The notes below the pieces were generated by a model. It saw only the letters and a program-made list of their open reading frames with translations. It had not been told where the DNA came from and made no database searches. Below, one piece after another: positions 1 through 10,900 of a stretch of DNA of 64,000 bases. Source of the DNA: CBDDKZ01 sp965230415 (lineage in GTDB: Bacteria; Bacteroidota; Bacteroidia; Cytophagales; JAAEPT01); assembly GCA_965230415.1 (NCBI GenBank), contig CBDDKZ010000005.1, forward strand, positions 4,216,001-4,280,000. The letters are read 5' to 3'. The stretch's first letter is position 1, and each line of letters starts with the position of its first letter. Both the position numbers and the translations under genes were made by a program.

Positions 1-384
1 AATGTGTTCGCGAATTAGTTTCAAATCGTCTTTGTGCGGACCCCAAAAACCACCGGCGGCAAATGAGTTTCCAGGCTGTATGTGAAAATAGTAGCCACCC
101 CTTAATTGATTCGTTGCTCTGCTAAAACCACCGCCGAAGTTGTTTTTATAAGGTGTTTTATCTTTTGAGAAACGTATATCTCTATAGATGCGCTGAAGGC
201 TTTTTTTCCCGGAAGGAGTAGAAATATCGTCGTGCTGTTTGATTAAACGAAGCAACTCTTCTGCAAAGGATATTACCTCATCATGTGCTTCAAGGTATTT
301 ATTTTTGTTTAATTCGAACCAGTTTCGATTATTATTCGCTCTTATTGCAATCAAAAAATCAGAGGTAATGGAAGATAGCTGCAT
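1..384 (-). CDS. DUF2461 family protein, 3' part cut by window edge
   Basis: Reading leftwards from an ATG at 384, an uninterrupted frame of 128 codons runs off the window. It carries the DUF2461 (TIGR02453) signature: an N-terminal segment with NNRNWFELNK, then RIYRDIRFSKDKTPYKNN, GGYYFHIQPG and GGFWGPHKDDLK. Family members are about 220 residues long, so roughly the C-terminal 40% lies outside. The molecular function of the family is not established. A second, complete DUF2461 protein is encoded at 58123-58794. Seen: the motifs. Family assignment is from memory of the signature. Confidence 0.85.
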   Translation of the reverse strand, partial: MQLSSITSDFLIAIRANNNRNWFELNKNKYLEAHDEVISFAEELLRLIKQHDDISTPSGKKSLQRIYRDIRFSKDKTPYKNNFGGGFSRATNQLRGGYYFHIQPGNSFAAGGFWGPHKDDLKLIREHI

Positions 385-432
385 GTATTATAAGTTTTTA
401 CATAAATATAAGCAACCTCCCCGAATAAGGTA

Positions 433-1062
433 TTAGATTATATTAAATAATGCGTAAGCATAAATATAAAACCTTAATAGTCGCAATAAGCCAAATAGGA
501 GGTAGTTCTTAAACCGGTAATTAATTAACCCTGCTGCAAGGCTGCTTATAGCAAACGGCAAAGGTAGAAGCGCCCCTACAATTATTAAGAAACCTCCCCA
601 TTTTCGTACATTTGTTATGTGGTGAGCGATCTTATTTTCAAGGTAATTATGTATTGAAGGAATATGAAGAATACCTTTTCCAATGAAGTAGGCCACAACA
701 CCTCCCAGGTAGGAAAGAATAGCCAGTAGCGATAATAGAGCTATTGGGTTGGCTGATTTTAGTGACCAATAGATGAATATCTCAGGAGGCAAAAGGCCCA
801 ATATTGATTCTGATGTGAAGAATATGGCCAAAATACCCAGAGGAGAGTAATTATTTACTACATGGTTCATGGCATCGCTGAAGTCAAAAACAAATTTATC
901 TATCAACCATAATCCTAAAATAGCAGCTGATATTGGTACTATTGCTTTCTTGAGACTAGTGCCTACAAAAGAATAAAATCCAGTGTAGCGATAGTATCTA
1001 TGCAAAACCTGAATTTTTGCGGGAGTCTTTTCGTTTTTATTCATCAAATCATTCATATCCAC
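433..1062 (-). CDS. VTT/DedA-like small membrane protein
   Basis: This 209-residue inner-membrane protein has a hydrophobic helix at about 37-56, another at 70-90, and two to three more in the C-terminal half. The segments ILGLLPPEIFIYWSL and GALLPLPFAISSLAAG resemble the VTT (SNARE-associated/YqaA/DedA-type) domain, in which re-entrant proline-rich loops pair with helices. DedA proteins are linked to lipid flipping and membrane homeostasis, but no substrate can be inferred here. The gene stands alone, with about 50 bp to the DUF2461 gene downstream and 250 bp of gene-free sequence upstream. Confidence 0.7.
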   Translation of the reverse strand: MDMNDLMNKNEKTPAKIQVLHRYYRYTGFYSFVGTSLKKAIVPISAAILGLWLIDKFVFDFSDAMNHVVNNYSPLGILAIFFTSESILGLLPPEIFIYWSLKSANPIALLSLLAILSYLGGVVAYFIGKGILHIPSIHNYLENKIAHHITNVRKWGGFLIIVGALLPLPFAISSLAAGLINYRFKNYLLFGLLRLLRFYIYAYALFNII

Positions 1063-1313
1063 TTCTCTTTTCCTGACTAGTTGATCGTTTTGATAAGGTA
1101 AATTTGAAACTCTGAAGGCAGCAAGGGCGTACGGATATGCTGTGGTATCCTGTCAGGTTCTCTTTTAATATCAATAATATTTACGTAAAAAACACGCTAA
1201 ACATTTGTTTATTACATTCAATTTCGATGAATACCTTATTTTCTTCCACGAAAATATTTACGGGTTTGTTAGTAAGTTAAGAACCATTATTACGTAATTG
1301 AAGTTTGTTAATT

Positions 1314-2693
1314 ATGAAAAATAAATTCGCGCTTCTACTTCTTGTCTTACTCCAATTTGTTTTTACAAAAAGCTTGAAAGCATACAATGATCGCATAATT
1401 GTTTTCACATCATATGAAGATTCCAATGCGGTGTTGTTACACTTTAACAAGAATTATCTTCCCAACATCCAATCGTTTTCCGAAGATATGGAGATTGTGG
1501 TAGATATTGTAGAAGCCGAAGAGGGAGTACCTGAAGGGCTTACATCTTTACCCGCAATTTATTACATAGATGAACAAGGAAGGAAGTTCTATTTTAAAGG
1601 AAGGTATGCTGAGTTACAACGCTTAAAAACCTTCATAACGACTCATCGCGTATTAGACCTGAAGGAAGAAGCTTTGACAAAGCAGGATTTCTTCTGGATG
1701 AAATACCCTCGAGGCTTTGAAGTTGGATTGGTTTATAAAAGATTTCCTCTGGTAACCGCTGCATCTCAAAGCGCCAATAATGATGTTGAGAATCGTATAA
1801 ACAACGCACTGAAAAAGAATCTGCTCTGTTATAAATGGACTGCTCAGCGAACACTTCCTGAGCATAGTAAACTTTATTACGTAAATATATATCCCTATTT
1901 ATCCGAAGAAGGGATCTATTATTTGAAGTATGAACTGTTTTCACAACATAGCTGTCACGAACCTGTCATAAGCCATATTGAGAATGCTTTTTCCGGGCCT
2001 AATATAAGAAATGTTGTAAAGGAGCTGACAGATGACCTGGTGAAAGATATGAATCTCATGATGAAGGATACCATCTATTCCGATGGATTATTTATTAATT
2101 ATACTTTCCCCAATAAGTCTTGGGCTTCTTTTAATGTAAAGAAGTCCGTTAGCCCGACAAAAAAGGCTAAAAACAAAAGTAATTCTAAACTCTCTTCGGG
2201 AGAATTTCGGGTTGATAATCAGGGCAAACCTCAGGTGTTTTTTGCTTTTTTACCACCTGTAAGCCACTATTTGGGCCTTTTTAGGCATCTAAATGGAGGG
2301 TTAAGTTATAACGGCAAAAAGTTGGAAGCAAGCTTTGAGTTGAGTTCGTCCATGTTAGATATGGGAGAGGAATCATTAAATGAGGTTGTTCGATCTGAAC
2401 AGTTGCAAATTAATAATTACGCCACCATTACCCTGAATGCTGTATTGAGAGCTAACGAGATTCGATTTAATGAGAAGATACCCTTGAAAGGTACCTTACA
2501 TCTATTAGGTACTAAAAAAGAAATAGCGATTGAGGCGATGTTTACGAATGCCACTGAGACTTCATTTAATGTACAGGCATCCTTTAACTTAGATATATCA
2601 GCTTACGATACACTCGAAAAGCCAGATGGGCCTTCTCCAGCCAACGAAACGCTCTTTATCCAGGCAATTTTTAACGTTTCCACATCTGAATAA
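1314..2693 (+). CDS. Secreted protein with C-terminal YceI-like domain
   Basis: I use the ATG at 1314 (MKNKFALLLL) rather than a TTG three codons earlier, because it starts directly with a signal peptide of about 24 residues ending near KAYND. Residues about 25-110 look like a divergent thioredoxin fold (RIIVFTSYEDSNAV, then LPAIYYIDEQGRKFYFKG) but have no CxxC. The middle is unassigned. The last about 130 residues match a YceI-like lipid-binding barrel: YNGKKLEASFELSSSMLDMG, a central KGTLHLLGTKKEI strand pair and a C-terminal FNVQASFNLDISAYD. The protein is probably periplasmic or exported. The domain combination is unusual and the role is unknown. Confidence 0.65.
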   Translation: MKNKFALLLLVLLQFVFTKSLKAYNDRIIVFTSYEDSNAVLLHFNKNYLPNIQSFSEDMEIVVDIVEAEEGVPEGLTSLPAIYYIDEQGRKFYFKGRYAELQRLKTFITTHRVLDLKEEALTKQDFFWMKYPRGFEVGLVYKRFPLVTAASQSANNDVENRINNALKKNLLCYKWTAQRTLPEHSKLYYVNIYPYLSEEGIYYLKYELFSQHSCHEPVISHIENAFSGPNIRNVVKELTDDLVKDMNLMMKDTIYSDGLFINYTFPNKSWASFNVKKSVSPTKKAKNKSNSKLSSGEFRVDNQGKPQVFFAFLPPVSHYLGLFRHLNGGLSYNGKKLEASFELSSSMLDMGEESLNEVVRSEQLQINNYATITLNAVLRANEIRFNEKIPLKGTLHLLGTKKEIAIEAMFTNATETSFNVQASFNLDISAYDTLEKPDGPSPANETLFIQAIFNVSTSE

Positions 2694-2710
2694 GTTTAAG
2701 CCGCCTATTA

Positions 2711-4108
2711 TCAGGGGTTGTTAGTCAAAGCGGTGGATGCCTCTTTTTTGGTCTTAAGTTCATTGCTGAGATAAGTGCCAAGAGATCTTCCTTGTGTTAT
2801 TCCATTGGCAATGGCAGGACGATAGTGTATACCTCCGTATAGCCTGCTTACAGCCGCCTCATCAGCCGCCAATTTAAAAGAATCGAAAGTGCGGGGAGGT
2901 AAGCCGTATTTCACTTCTGTTGAATCGATGAAATGAAAGTCTTCTCCAAATATTTTGGATAACATGATCGAAGCAGAACCTGAAACCACGCTGTGGCCAC
3001 TGGTGTATTCCGGAAAAGGAGGGGTTTGCAACAAAGGTTCCCATTTTTCATCTATATACTTATTGATCAATGTTTCCGGTCTCACAAGGATACTGCGCCA
3101 TTTTTCATCCCAACAACTTATAAAAGCATCGGCGAGCGTTATGGATACGCTGGTGTAAGCGCGAACAGTTTCAATGAAATCAGCTTTCGTTTGTTGACAG
3201 GCAATTTTGGTAATACCTATCCAATGACCTCCCGGGGTGATTTTTTTGGTGGCATACATTACGTGTCCATGATGGTGTGATACATAAGGGTTACAGTCCC
3301 AGAATTGAGCAATAGCCTCCTGTTCCTCGCTTAAGTTAACGCCAACATCATATACTTCTACCAGCTCCTTATAAAACTGACTGCTTTTATTCATGTCGAA
3401 TGTAGTGGGCAGGACCGGCTGAAATTGTGAAGCGGAATCAATTACGAATGGTCTTATTTTATTCCAGTGAGGTTCAATGCCCTCCATGTAATCTGGTGGG
3501 GTGGGTTGCCACTTATCTTCTTCATAAAGTATCGTGTACTTAGGGTCGGTTCTTGTTTCTTTGTAATTATCTTTAGATGCCCAATTTATAATATGCTGCG
3601 CAACGAGGTGACCGTAATCAACAGATGCTTTCATCCTGGAGTCAGAGATGTCTGTGTTTTTTACTTCTTTTATAAAATTGTGGTAGAATGTATCGATTTT
3701 AGCATCCGAAAATACCAATGTTTTCGACACCTCGTGAAAAGCCTGAAGTGCAGCCAGGTGGGGATTTATCGCCGCGTCATCTTTTGGTTCAGGAATAGGG
3801 CTAAGGCCGGTTAACTGACCATTTAAAGAATGATACTGATCGTTAGTTTGACTTAATACCTCATAGGCGGCTATACTTGGGTAGGTATAGATTCTACTGG
3901 CCACCGGCGGTGAAAATATGTCATGGACAATCACATCGGTGAGGTTGTCCATGGCTTCATTAAACAATTCCGCATTGCTTAAAAACGTTTCGTGACTTAC
4001 CCCGGGTTTTTTATTCTTAGTTACCGAGTCGCCCTTGTCTTCATTATTGCTACACGAGCAAAGACATGCAAATATAAGTGATAGAATGAAAGCGAAACGA
4101 AAGTTCAT
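2711..4108 (-). CDS. Vanadium-dependent haloperoxidase / PAP2-type lipoprotein
   Basis: This 465-residue lipoprotein (lipobox CLCSC near residue 18) carries the three vanadate/phosphate-binding blocks of the vanadium haloperoxidase/PAP2 superfamily: LVRPE around R343, YTSGHS with H372, and SRLYGGIHYRP with H428 and R430. The general acid/base His and the oxyanion-binding Arg and His residues are therefore all present. Such enzymes either oxidise halides with hydrogen peroxide or act as acid phosphatases, and the sequence alone does not decide which. It is the last gene of the minus-strand SusC-SusD-FG-GAP cluster, 3 bp after the DoxX-like gene, which suggests co-transcription. Confidence 0.85.
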   Translation of the reverse strand: MNFRFAFILSLIFACLCSCSNNEDKGDSVTKNKKPGVSHETFLSNAELFNEAMDNLTDVIVHDIFSPPVASRIYTYPSIAAYEVLSQTNDQYHSLNGQLTGLSPIPEPKDDAAINPHLAALQAFHEVSKTLVFSDAKIDTFYHNFIKEVKNTDISDSRMKASVDYGHLVAQHIINWASKDNYKETRTDPKYTILYEEDKWQPTPPDYMEGIEPHWNKIRPFVIDSASQFQPVLPTTFDMNKSSQFYKELVEVYDVGVNLSEEQEAIAQFWDCNPYVSHHHGHVMYATKKITPGGHWIGITKIACQQTKADFIETVRAYTSVSITLADAFISCWDEKWRSILVRPETLINKYIDEKWEPLLQTPPFPEYTSGHSVVSGSASIMLSKIFGEDFHFIDSTEVKYGLPPRTFDSFKLAADEAAVSRLYGGIHYRPAIANGITQGRSLGTYLSNELKTKKEASTALTNNP

Positions 4109-4111
4109 AAT

Positions 4112-4558
4112 TTAGTTCTTATTATTTTTTTTTGGTAGAAGAAGCAACATCGCACATACAATGATGATATTTTTCATGATGTATTGCCCTACTAATGTAA
4201 ACGTGAATGGCGCTTCCTGAAAAGACAGGCTCGGTAAAACGATTAAAGGCATGAAGGTACACAACATATGAGCCAATGCAATATGTATGCTGCGTCGTAA
4301 TTGAAAACCAGTAATGAATAAAATTCCAAGAAGTGTTTCAACGATGGCTAGAATTGTATATGATGCGGCAATCGGAATTATTTCGAACGTTACAATAGAT
4401 ATCGTTTGCTTAGCTAATTCTTCTGCTGGACTGGTATATGGAAAAAATTTTAGGATACCGAACCACAAATAAATGATACCGATACTTATGCGCAGCCAGA
4501 CTAACTTTTCTGTTCGGCCGTTTAAGTTTATCAGATGCCTTTTGTTTAATGCTTTCAT
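4112..4558 (-). CDS. DoxX-like four-helix membrane protein
   Basis: A 148-residue integral membrane protein with four predicted helices. WLRISIGIIYLWFGILKF near the N terminus resembles the first helix of DoxX/DUF417-type proteins, followed by an ETLLGILFITG segment typical of helix 2-3 in that group. Family members are linked to redox or terminal oxidase complexes, but the role here is open. It lies 10 bp after the FG-GAP gene and 3 bp before the haloperoxidase gene, so all three probably share a transcript. A redox partnership with the haloperoxidase is a guess. Confidence 0.65.
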   Translation of the reverse strand: MKALNKRHLINLNGRTEKLVWLRISIGIIYLWFGILKFFPYTSPAEELAKQTISIVTFEIIPIAASYTILAIVETLLGILFITGFQLRRSIHIALAHMLCTFMPLIVLPSLSFQEAPFTFTLVGQYIMKNIIIVCAMLLLLPKKNNKN

Positions 4559-4568
4559 GAGAAAGTGG

Positions 4569-7500
4569 TTAGTTGTTGTTAATCGTGTAAATTAATGGAT
4601 TTTCATTATTTAATCCAGCAACCATGTTAGTTTGTTTATTGATATTAATTAGTTTCAAATCACGTAGTTGCCCGTTTATATTCAATCCACTTTGATAAGG
4701 CAATAAACCTTTAAAAGATTTACCCTTTGTATTTAATAGTGTGAGTCCTTTCGATGCGTCGTATCGTCCGCATTGCACATTAACATCGTAAATATTTCCC
4801 CCCATTATCAGGTCCTGATAGCCATCATTGTTGATATCATGAACAAGTATTGTTTTAACAGGGGCTATTTGAGCGAGGGGAGGCAGGTGGGATTTCGAAA
4901 AACTAAGATTGCCTTTATTACTGAAAATACAAGAGCTTGTTTCTTCAATAACAAGGGTAGTAGCCTTTTTAATCCATTCATCAGCAATGATTTCGTTGAA
5001 TTTTGCTGCTCCAAACTTTCTATAAGAAGGGTACTTTTGGTTGATTTCGAGAAATTGCTTGCTTAATTCGTCTTTTGTGGCAAAAAGTCGTTCTTCACCA
5101 TTTTGCTTATAGGTTAGAATGTGATCGAGGTGCTTATTGTCGTCAAAATCAGCTATATACATCTTTAGTGGTGCATTGGCAGAAGCTTTTAATTTAGTAT
5201 TTTGTCCCAGGTTTCCGGCGATAATATCCAAAGAGCCATCCTTGTCCATATCTGCCAATTCTATGGTATACCAAAACCCTTTACTGGATTTCAGCTGGGT
5301 AGGGCTGTTCTTCAAACTTCCTTTTGCTGCTTTGAAGATTGTAATTGGCAGCCATTCTCCCACAATCACCAGGTCTTTTAGTCCATCCTTGTCCATATCT
5401 CCCCATTTAGCATCTGTTATCATTCCACAATTGCTTAGCGATTCAGGAACTTCAGCGGCACGGAATTTTCCTTTGCCATTGTTCTCCAAAAGATAACTTT
5501 TTTCGACAATACCGTATCCTTTAAACCCTCCATAAGACCCAATAAATATATCCGTATCGCCATCCTGATCAAAATCGTGGGTGGCGAGAGCGCCGGCATT
5601 CACATATATACTATCAAAAGCGTCTTCTTTTTTAGTCATGTTACCTTTGCCGTCGTTTAAATAAATACGGGGCTTAATTTCTTCCGAACCAATTGTATAT
5701 TCATTACCTCCTGAAGCTACAAGGAGGTCCAGGTCCTTATCACCATCGATATCGAGTAATTGTGCTTCTACGTCTTCTGAACGTTGATCTTTGACGAAAT
5801 CAGGATTTTCGGCAAGTTCAAATTTACTTTCCTTTTGCAGGTACAATGCTCCGGGTTGATGTTTGGCTCCTCCAAAATAAATATCTTCAGTGCCATCTCC
5901 ATTGACATCTCCAACAGCAATACATGGGCCTTCGCGTGAGGTCATGTGCGGAATTAGTGCATCTCTTGCAAATTCGTAGTAGGAAGTATTTTCCCGATGC
6001 AAGAAAGGGATGGAGAATAGCTCTTTGGAAGATTTGGTGAAAATCAACCGGTCATTGTTTTCGTTCAAGAATTCATGCTTCCCTTGTGCCGACTTATAAT
6101 TCAAAGAGTAACACTTATTGGTAGCGGGTTCTTTAAGGGTCTGCTTCTGGTGATTGGGCCAAATAACCACGACTGAATCTATTTTGGAATAAGGACCTAG
6201 CGCTATTATAGGGTCCGTTTGTACTGCAGACTGGAAGCCTCGTGTAGCATAGACTTCTTTGGAAAATTGTTTTCCTGAGGCATAACAAGTAATTCGGGTA
6301 CCAATACCCTGGGTGTTCAGCGAATCGCCATGCAACTTAAAAGCAATGTAGTTGGGCTTTTTATTTTCCTGCTGCTGAGACTTGTTTTCATAAATGAATG
6401 CAAAGTCATCGATATTGTTTACGACAAGGTCCAGGTCTCCATCATTATCGAGGTCGCCATAAGCAGCACCGTTTGAAAAGGATTCGCTATTAATTCCCCA
6501 TTTTTTGGAAGCATCTACAAAGCCCAGACCTTGATTATTCCGGTAAACAAAATTTGGGATCTTGAGGCTCGGCATAGTATCGATAAGGGCCAGGTCGCGT
6601 ATGGTAGGAGTACTTTCGTTTATCACATTCAAAGTATTGAATGAAATGTAATTCACAAAATCTTTGTCATTAGGCCTGCGCTTAATGCCATTTGTTATGA
6701 ACAGGTCCTTGGCGCCATCCTGGTCATAGTCTTCGAGTAATGCAGTCCAGCTCCAATCCGTGGCATACATGTTGGCTTGAAGGCCTATTTCTGAAAAGGT
6801 GTTGTTACCATTGTTGAGTTGAAGAGAATTGTGAACGTATTGATGGTTGTAACCAAATCTGAGTTTATAACGATGTGTGAGGTAATCATCTTCGCTTGTA
6901 GCGGACTTTAGCAACTCATAGTCGTAAGGCAGCATGTCCAGTGATACCAGATCGTTCAAACCATCGTTGTTGATGTCGGCAATATCATTTCCCATAGAAA
7001 AGCGACTTGTATGTGCAAAACTGCTGTCGCTAATATCTTTGAAAACCCCTCCGCCTTTATTTAAATACAAGTAGTCGTTTTCATGGAAATCGTTTCCCAC
7101 ATAAATATCGGGTAAGCCATCGTTATTAATATCACCAATGCTCAGTCCCAGGCCATACCCCAGTGCATTGGACCTTATTCCTGCTTCAGCACTTACATCC
7201 ACGAAATGGCCATTATCATTCCGCATAAGTTTATCTCCGGCAAGCTGATGGGTTTTGCCTTCCATTAAGTGCCTTTTAGTGTAGGTGCCATTTGAGTGTA
7301 CAGAGTGGTTTAACATGTACATATCCAGGTCTCCATCGAGGTCCATGTCAAAGAAGGCTGCTTGTGTGGAAAAACCATTAAGGTTGAGCCCGTATTCACG
7401 ACTTTTTTCTTCGAAAACAGGGGTGCCTTCATCGTTATTACCTTTGTTGATATAAAGCTTGTTACTGCCAAAGTATCCTTGATAATTTCCAAGCTCTGAG

Positions 7501-7979
7501 ACATACAGGTCTAACCTGCCGTCTCCATTAATGTCAACAACCGTACAACCAGTGTTCCAGCTTTCCGCATCGCCGGCAACACCTGAAACGGTGGTCGTTT
7601 CTTCAAACTTGAACGCTCCTTTATTCATGAAGAGTTTGTTTGTGTGCTGGTTGGCGGTAAAGTAAATATCTTGCAGGCTGTCTCCATTAAAGTCGCCAAT
7701 TGCCACACCTCCTCCATTATAGAAATAGATATACTTGAAAATATTGAATTCTTTAGAGGACGTTATCTCGTTTTTGAACATTACTCCTGATTGCTCTGGA
7801 GAAATTAGTTGAAACACCTGATAGCTTTCTTCTAATAAACTTCGATCTCGCAGTTCAGGGGATGTCTCGTTTTCCTTATTGTCACCACAGGACTGTATTA
7901 AGGCTAATGAGCATAAAAAGAGTGTGAAAGGTAGAAATGAACGTTTACTTATCGAGCCTGTAAAAAGAAGGTTTATCAT
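4569..7979 (-). CDS. FG-GAP/VCBS-repeat lipoprotein with ASPIC/UnbV domain (distal copy)
   Basis: A 1136-residue outer-surface lipoprotein (lipobox LIQSC near residue 31). It has many FG-GAP/VCBS repeats carrying calcium-binding DxNxDG loops (DFNGDSLQD, DINGDGRLD, DMDLDGDLD, DINNDGLPD, DYDQDGAKD, DLDNDGDLD), which build a beta-propeller. Mid-protein, the ASPIC/UnbV module is recognisable from GIGTRITCY, RGFQSAVQTD and VVVIWPN. A second propeller fills the C-terminal half. The start overlaps the end of the upstream paralogue by 35 bp, implying translational coupling. Such pairs commonly accompany SusC/SusD systems, probably as surface ligand-binding or assembly partners. The exact ligand is unknown. 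Confidence 0.9.
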   Translation of the reverse strand: MINLLFTGSISKRSFLPFTLFLCSLALIQSCGDNKENETSPELRDRSLLEESYQVFQLISPEQSGVMFKNEITSSKEFNIFKYIYFYNGGGVAIGDFNGDSLQDIYFTANQHTNKLFMNKGAFKFEETTTVSGVAGDAESWNTGCTVVDINGDGRLDLYVSELGNYQGYFGSNKLYINKGNNDEGTPVFEEKSREYGLNLNGFSTQAAFFDMDLDGDLDMYMLNHSVHSNGTYTKRHLMEGKTHQLAGDKLMRNDNGHFVDVSAEAGIRSNALGYGLGLSIGDINNDGLPDIYVGNDFHENDYLYLNKGGGVFKDISDSSFAHTSRFSMGNDIADINNDGLNDLVSLDMLPYDYELLKSATSEDDYLTHRYKLRFGYNHQYVHNSLQLNNGNNTFSEIGLQANMYATDWSWTALLEDYDQDGAKDLFITNGIKRRPNDKDFVNYISFNTLNVINESTPTIRDLALIDTMPSLKIPNFVYRNNQGLGFVDASKKWGINSESFSNGAAYGDLDNDGDLDLVVNNIDDFAFIYENKSQQQENKKPNYIAFKLHGDSLNTQGIGTRITCYASGKQFSKEVYATRGFQSAVQTDPIIALGPYSKIDSVVVIWPNHQKQTLKEPATNKCYSLNYKSAQGKHEFLNENNDRLIFTKSSKELFSIPFLHRENTSYYEFARDALIPHMTSREGPCIAVGDVNGDGTEDIYFGGAKHQPGALYLQKESKFELAENPDFVKDQRSEDVEAQLLDIDGDKDLDLLVASGGNEYTIGSEEIKPRIYLNDGKGNMTKKEDAFDSIYVNAGALATHDFDQDGDTDIFIGSYGGFKGYGIVEKSYLLENNGKGKFRAAEVPESLSNCGMITDAKWGDMDKDGLKDLVIVGEWLPITIFKAAKGSLKNSPTQLKSSKGFWYTIELADMDKDGSLDIIAGNLGQNTKLKASANAPLKMYIADFDDNKHLDHILTYKQNGEERLFATKDELSKQFLEINQKYPSYRKFGAAKFNEIIADEWIKKATTLVIEETSSCIFSNKGNLSFSKSHLPPLAQIAPVKTILVHDINNDGYQDLIMGGNIYDVNVQCGRYDASKGLTLLNTKGKSFKGLLPYQSGLNINGQLRDLKLININKQTNMVAGLNNENPLIYTINNN

Positions 7980-10900
7980 TGTTCTTAGCGAAAATTAGTA
8001 GTTTCGAGTTGTTGGTAGATCTCAAAAAAGCACAATTGCGCACATCTCCCGTTATTTTTAATCCGGTAATTTTGCTTGGAATGTTTTCCAAATGGCCTTT
8101 TTCATTAACTTCCATGAAGCGTCCGTAGCAGGCATCATAATTACCAAGTTCCGGTTTAGTTGCTGAAAAGTTTCCAGCCGCAATTATACTAGTCTTTTGG
8201 GTATCATTAAGTAAACCAAATGTCTGAACAGATGAAAATTGTAGTGCCTCGGGTAGGGGGCTGACGTCGAATGTGCCGTCACCGTTTCCACTTATCACGA
8301 CAGAGGCAAGGTTATTTACTTTGAGAATACTGGACCTGTCAATATTCTTCTTTCCAAATAGTTCATATACATCTTTTTTAGCATAGTCTTTGAAATACAG
8401 ATTTTCATTTTTTAAATAATTGAGCTGCATGTCCATGTCTTTTTTTGTACTAAATGGTTTTAATTTACCATCTACATCGTGCGCATAAATGTGGTCGATT
8501 GATCCGTTTTTATCGAAGTCATTAATAATTAGACTTAGCGGTTTTTCCGGTGTCGCTTTGAACCTTGAATTGAGCCCTAGATTACCCAAAATATAGTCAT
8601 CCATTCCATCTCCATTAAGGTCCTTAACCGCTATCGTGTTCCACAAACCATAGGTGTTTTCGAGCCCTTTGGGCTCACTCAATTTTTGGAACCCTACACC
8701 CTTATTTTTAAAGATACTTACAGGCATCCATTCTCCGACCACTATCAGGTCATGTGAACCATTATTATCAAAGTCAGACCATACGGCGTCTGTTACCATT
8801 CCAATATCGCGAAGTTGTGGAATTCGTTCCGAGGTCACGTTCGTGAATTTACCACTACCATCATTTTCTAATAAGAAGCTCGATGTTCTTACACCGTACT
8901 GTCCAGGGTAAACGCGCGATCCTACGAACAAATCGATGTCGCCATCATCATCAAAATCACATGGACGTACGCAAGAACCTGAAAACTCCATCGAAGGGAT
9001 GAGGTCTGTTCTTAGTTTAAATTGGGGAGCATTAACGGTTCCTGTGTTTTCAAAGAGCTGATCTCTGAAATGCAAGTTGTTACGACCCAGTTCATTTCCT
9101 CCGCTTACGATATAGAGATCGAGGTCTTTATCATTGTCAATATCTAAGAATACAGCATCCACTTCTTCATGATTGGCCTGATCTTTAAACTTACTGTCTG
9201 GCAGTGCACTAAATCCATTCGCATGTTGCAAATAAATTTCACCCTCCTGATTAATCGCGTTTCCAATGAAAAAATCGTCCAAGCCATCATTGTTAAGGTC
9301 GGCTACAGCCAATGCAGGGCCTTCTCTTGATAACATATGCATCGTTAATCGTTCATGATCAAAATCTATATAGCGATTTTCTGTATGAACGAATGCGGGA
9401 GAGAGCTTAGGCGATACTTTGGTGAATACCGCTGGTGTCTGTGCTTTTTTTGCCTCTTTTTTTAGTGCATTCTTCTGTTCGGGCTTCAGAAGTCGGTTTA
9501 CTTCTACATCGCTAATCATCGTTCTGCGATCGTCTGGCCATGTAATTACTACAGAGTCTATTTTGGAAGCTTGTCCTACACCCAGGGTGATTTTATAGTC
9601 CATTGACGATTGAAACCCTTTTGTAGGAAAATGTTCGTAATAAGTGGTATTGTTTTGGGCGCACACTTTTATTTTTGTTCCAATTCCAAATTTATTAAGG
9701 CCTTCGCCTATTAAGTTTAATTGAATGAAATTGTGCTTTAATAGTTCATTCGTCTTGTTTTCATACACAAAGACCGGCATGTTTACATTATTAACCACGA
9801 GATCGAGGTCTCCGTCGTTGTCTAAATCACCATAAGCACTGCCGTTGGAAAAGCTGGAATCTCCCAAACCAAATGCCGCAGCTTCATTAGTGAATTTCAT
9901 ACTTGGAGCTGCTCTTTTGAAGAGGTAATTAGGAAGTTTGGTAGAAGGCATGTCATTCACCATCTTGGTGAAGTCGATTTTGTTTTTTTCTTTCGAATTT
10001 GCCAGACTTTCCTGAATCTTACGAACGCGTTCTGGGTCGTTATAATAAGCGATAAAATCTTGATCTGTCACGTCCTTGTATACACCATTAGTGACAAATA
10101 TTTCTTTTTCGCCACTATTGTCAAAGTCGGCGATGAGTGCGCCCCAGCTCCAGTCTGTTGCTGCTGTTCCCGAATACAAGCCAATTTCGCTAAAAGTACC
10201 ATTGCCGTTGTTCAGTTGCATGGTATTGTGCATTGTTTGGTGATAGTAGTCAAATTGAAGTCTTCGTTCCTGAAGATCGTAGCTGCTGAAGGATGTAGTA
10301 GTCTTTAGCCTGTAGTCGGAGTGCGGTAACATGTCTGTAACAAAAATTTCCGGGTGCCCGTCGTTGTTTATATCTGCAATGTCGGAGCCCATAGAAAATT
10401 CACTCGAATGGCGCAGGTAATCTGTTAAACTTTCAGTAAACGAACCATTTTGATTGTTGATATAGAGGTAATCACGTTCAAAAAAGTCGTTTGATATATA
10501 AATATCAGGCCATTGGTCATTATTAATATCGCCTATGGCAATACCCAGTCCAAAGGCAATTTCACTACCAAGAATACCTGCTTCGTTGCTTATGTCAGTG
10601 AAGCCTTGTCCGTTTTCGTTTCTAAGGAGTTTGTCGCCCCCTTTTTCGTCTCTAATGGTTCGATCATTTTTGAGCGGGAAACTATTGACAGAGCGAAAGG
10701 AATTGTTGAGCAAATAGCAGTCGAGGTCACCGTCTTTGTCAAAGTCGAGAAAAGCGGCATGTGTAGAGTAACCTTGGTCATCGAGTTTAAATTCGGCCGC
10801 ACGCTCAGTGAAAGTAAGGTCACCATTATTGATAAAGAGTTCGTTTTCTTTATCATCGTCTTTTATATTACCTGAATTGCACACATAAATATCGAGCAGG

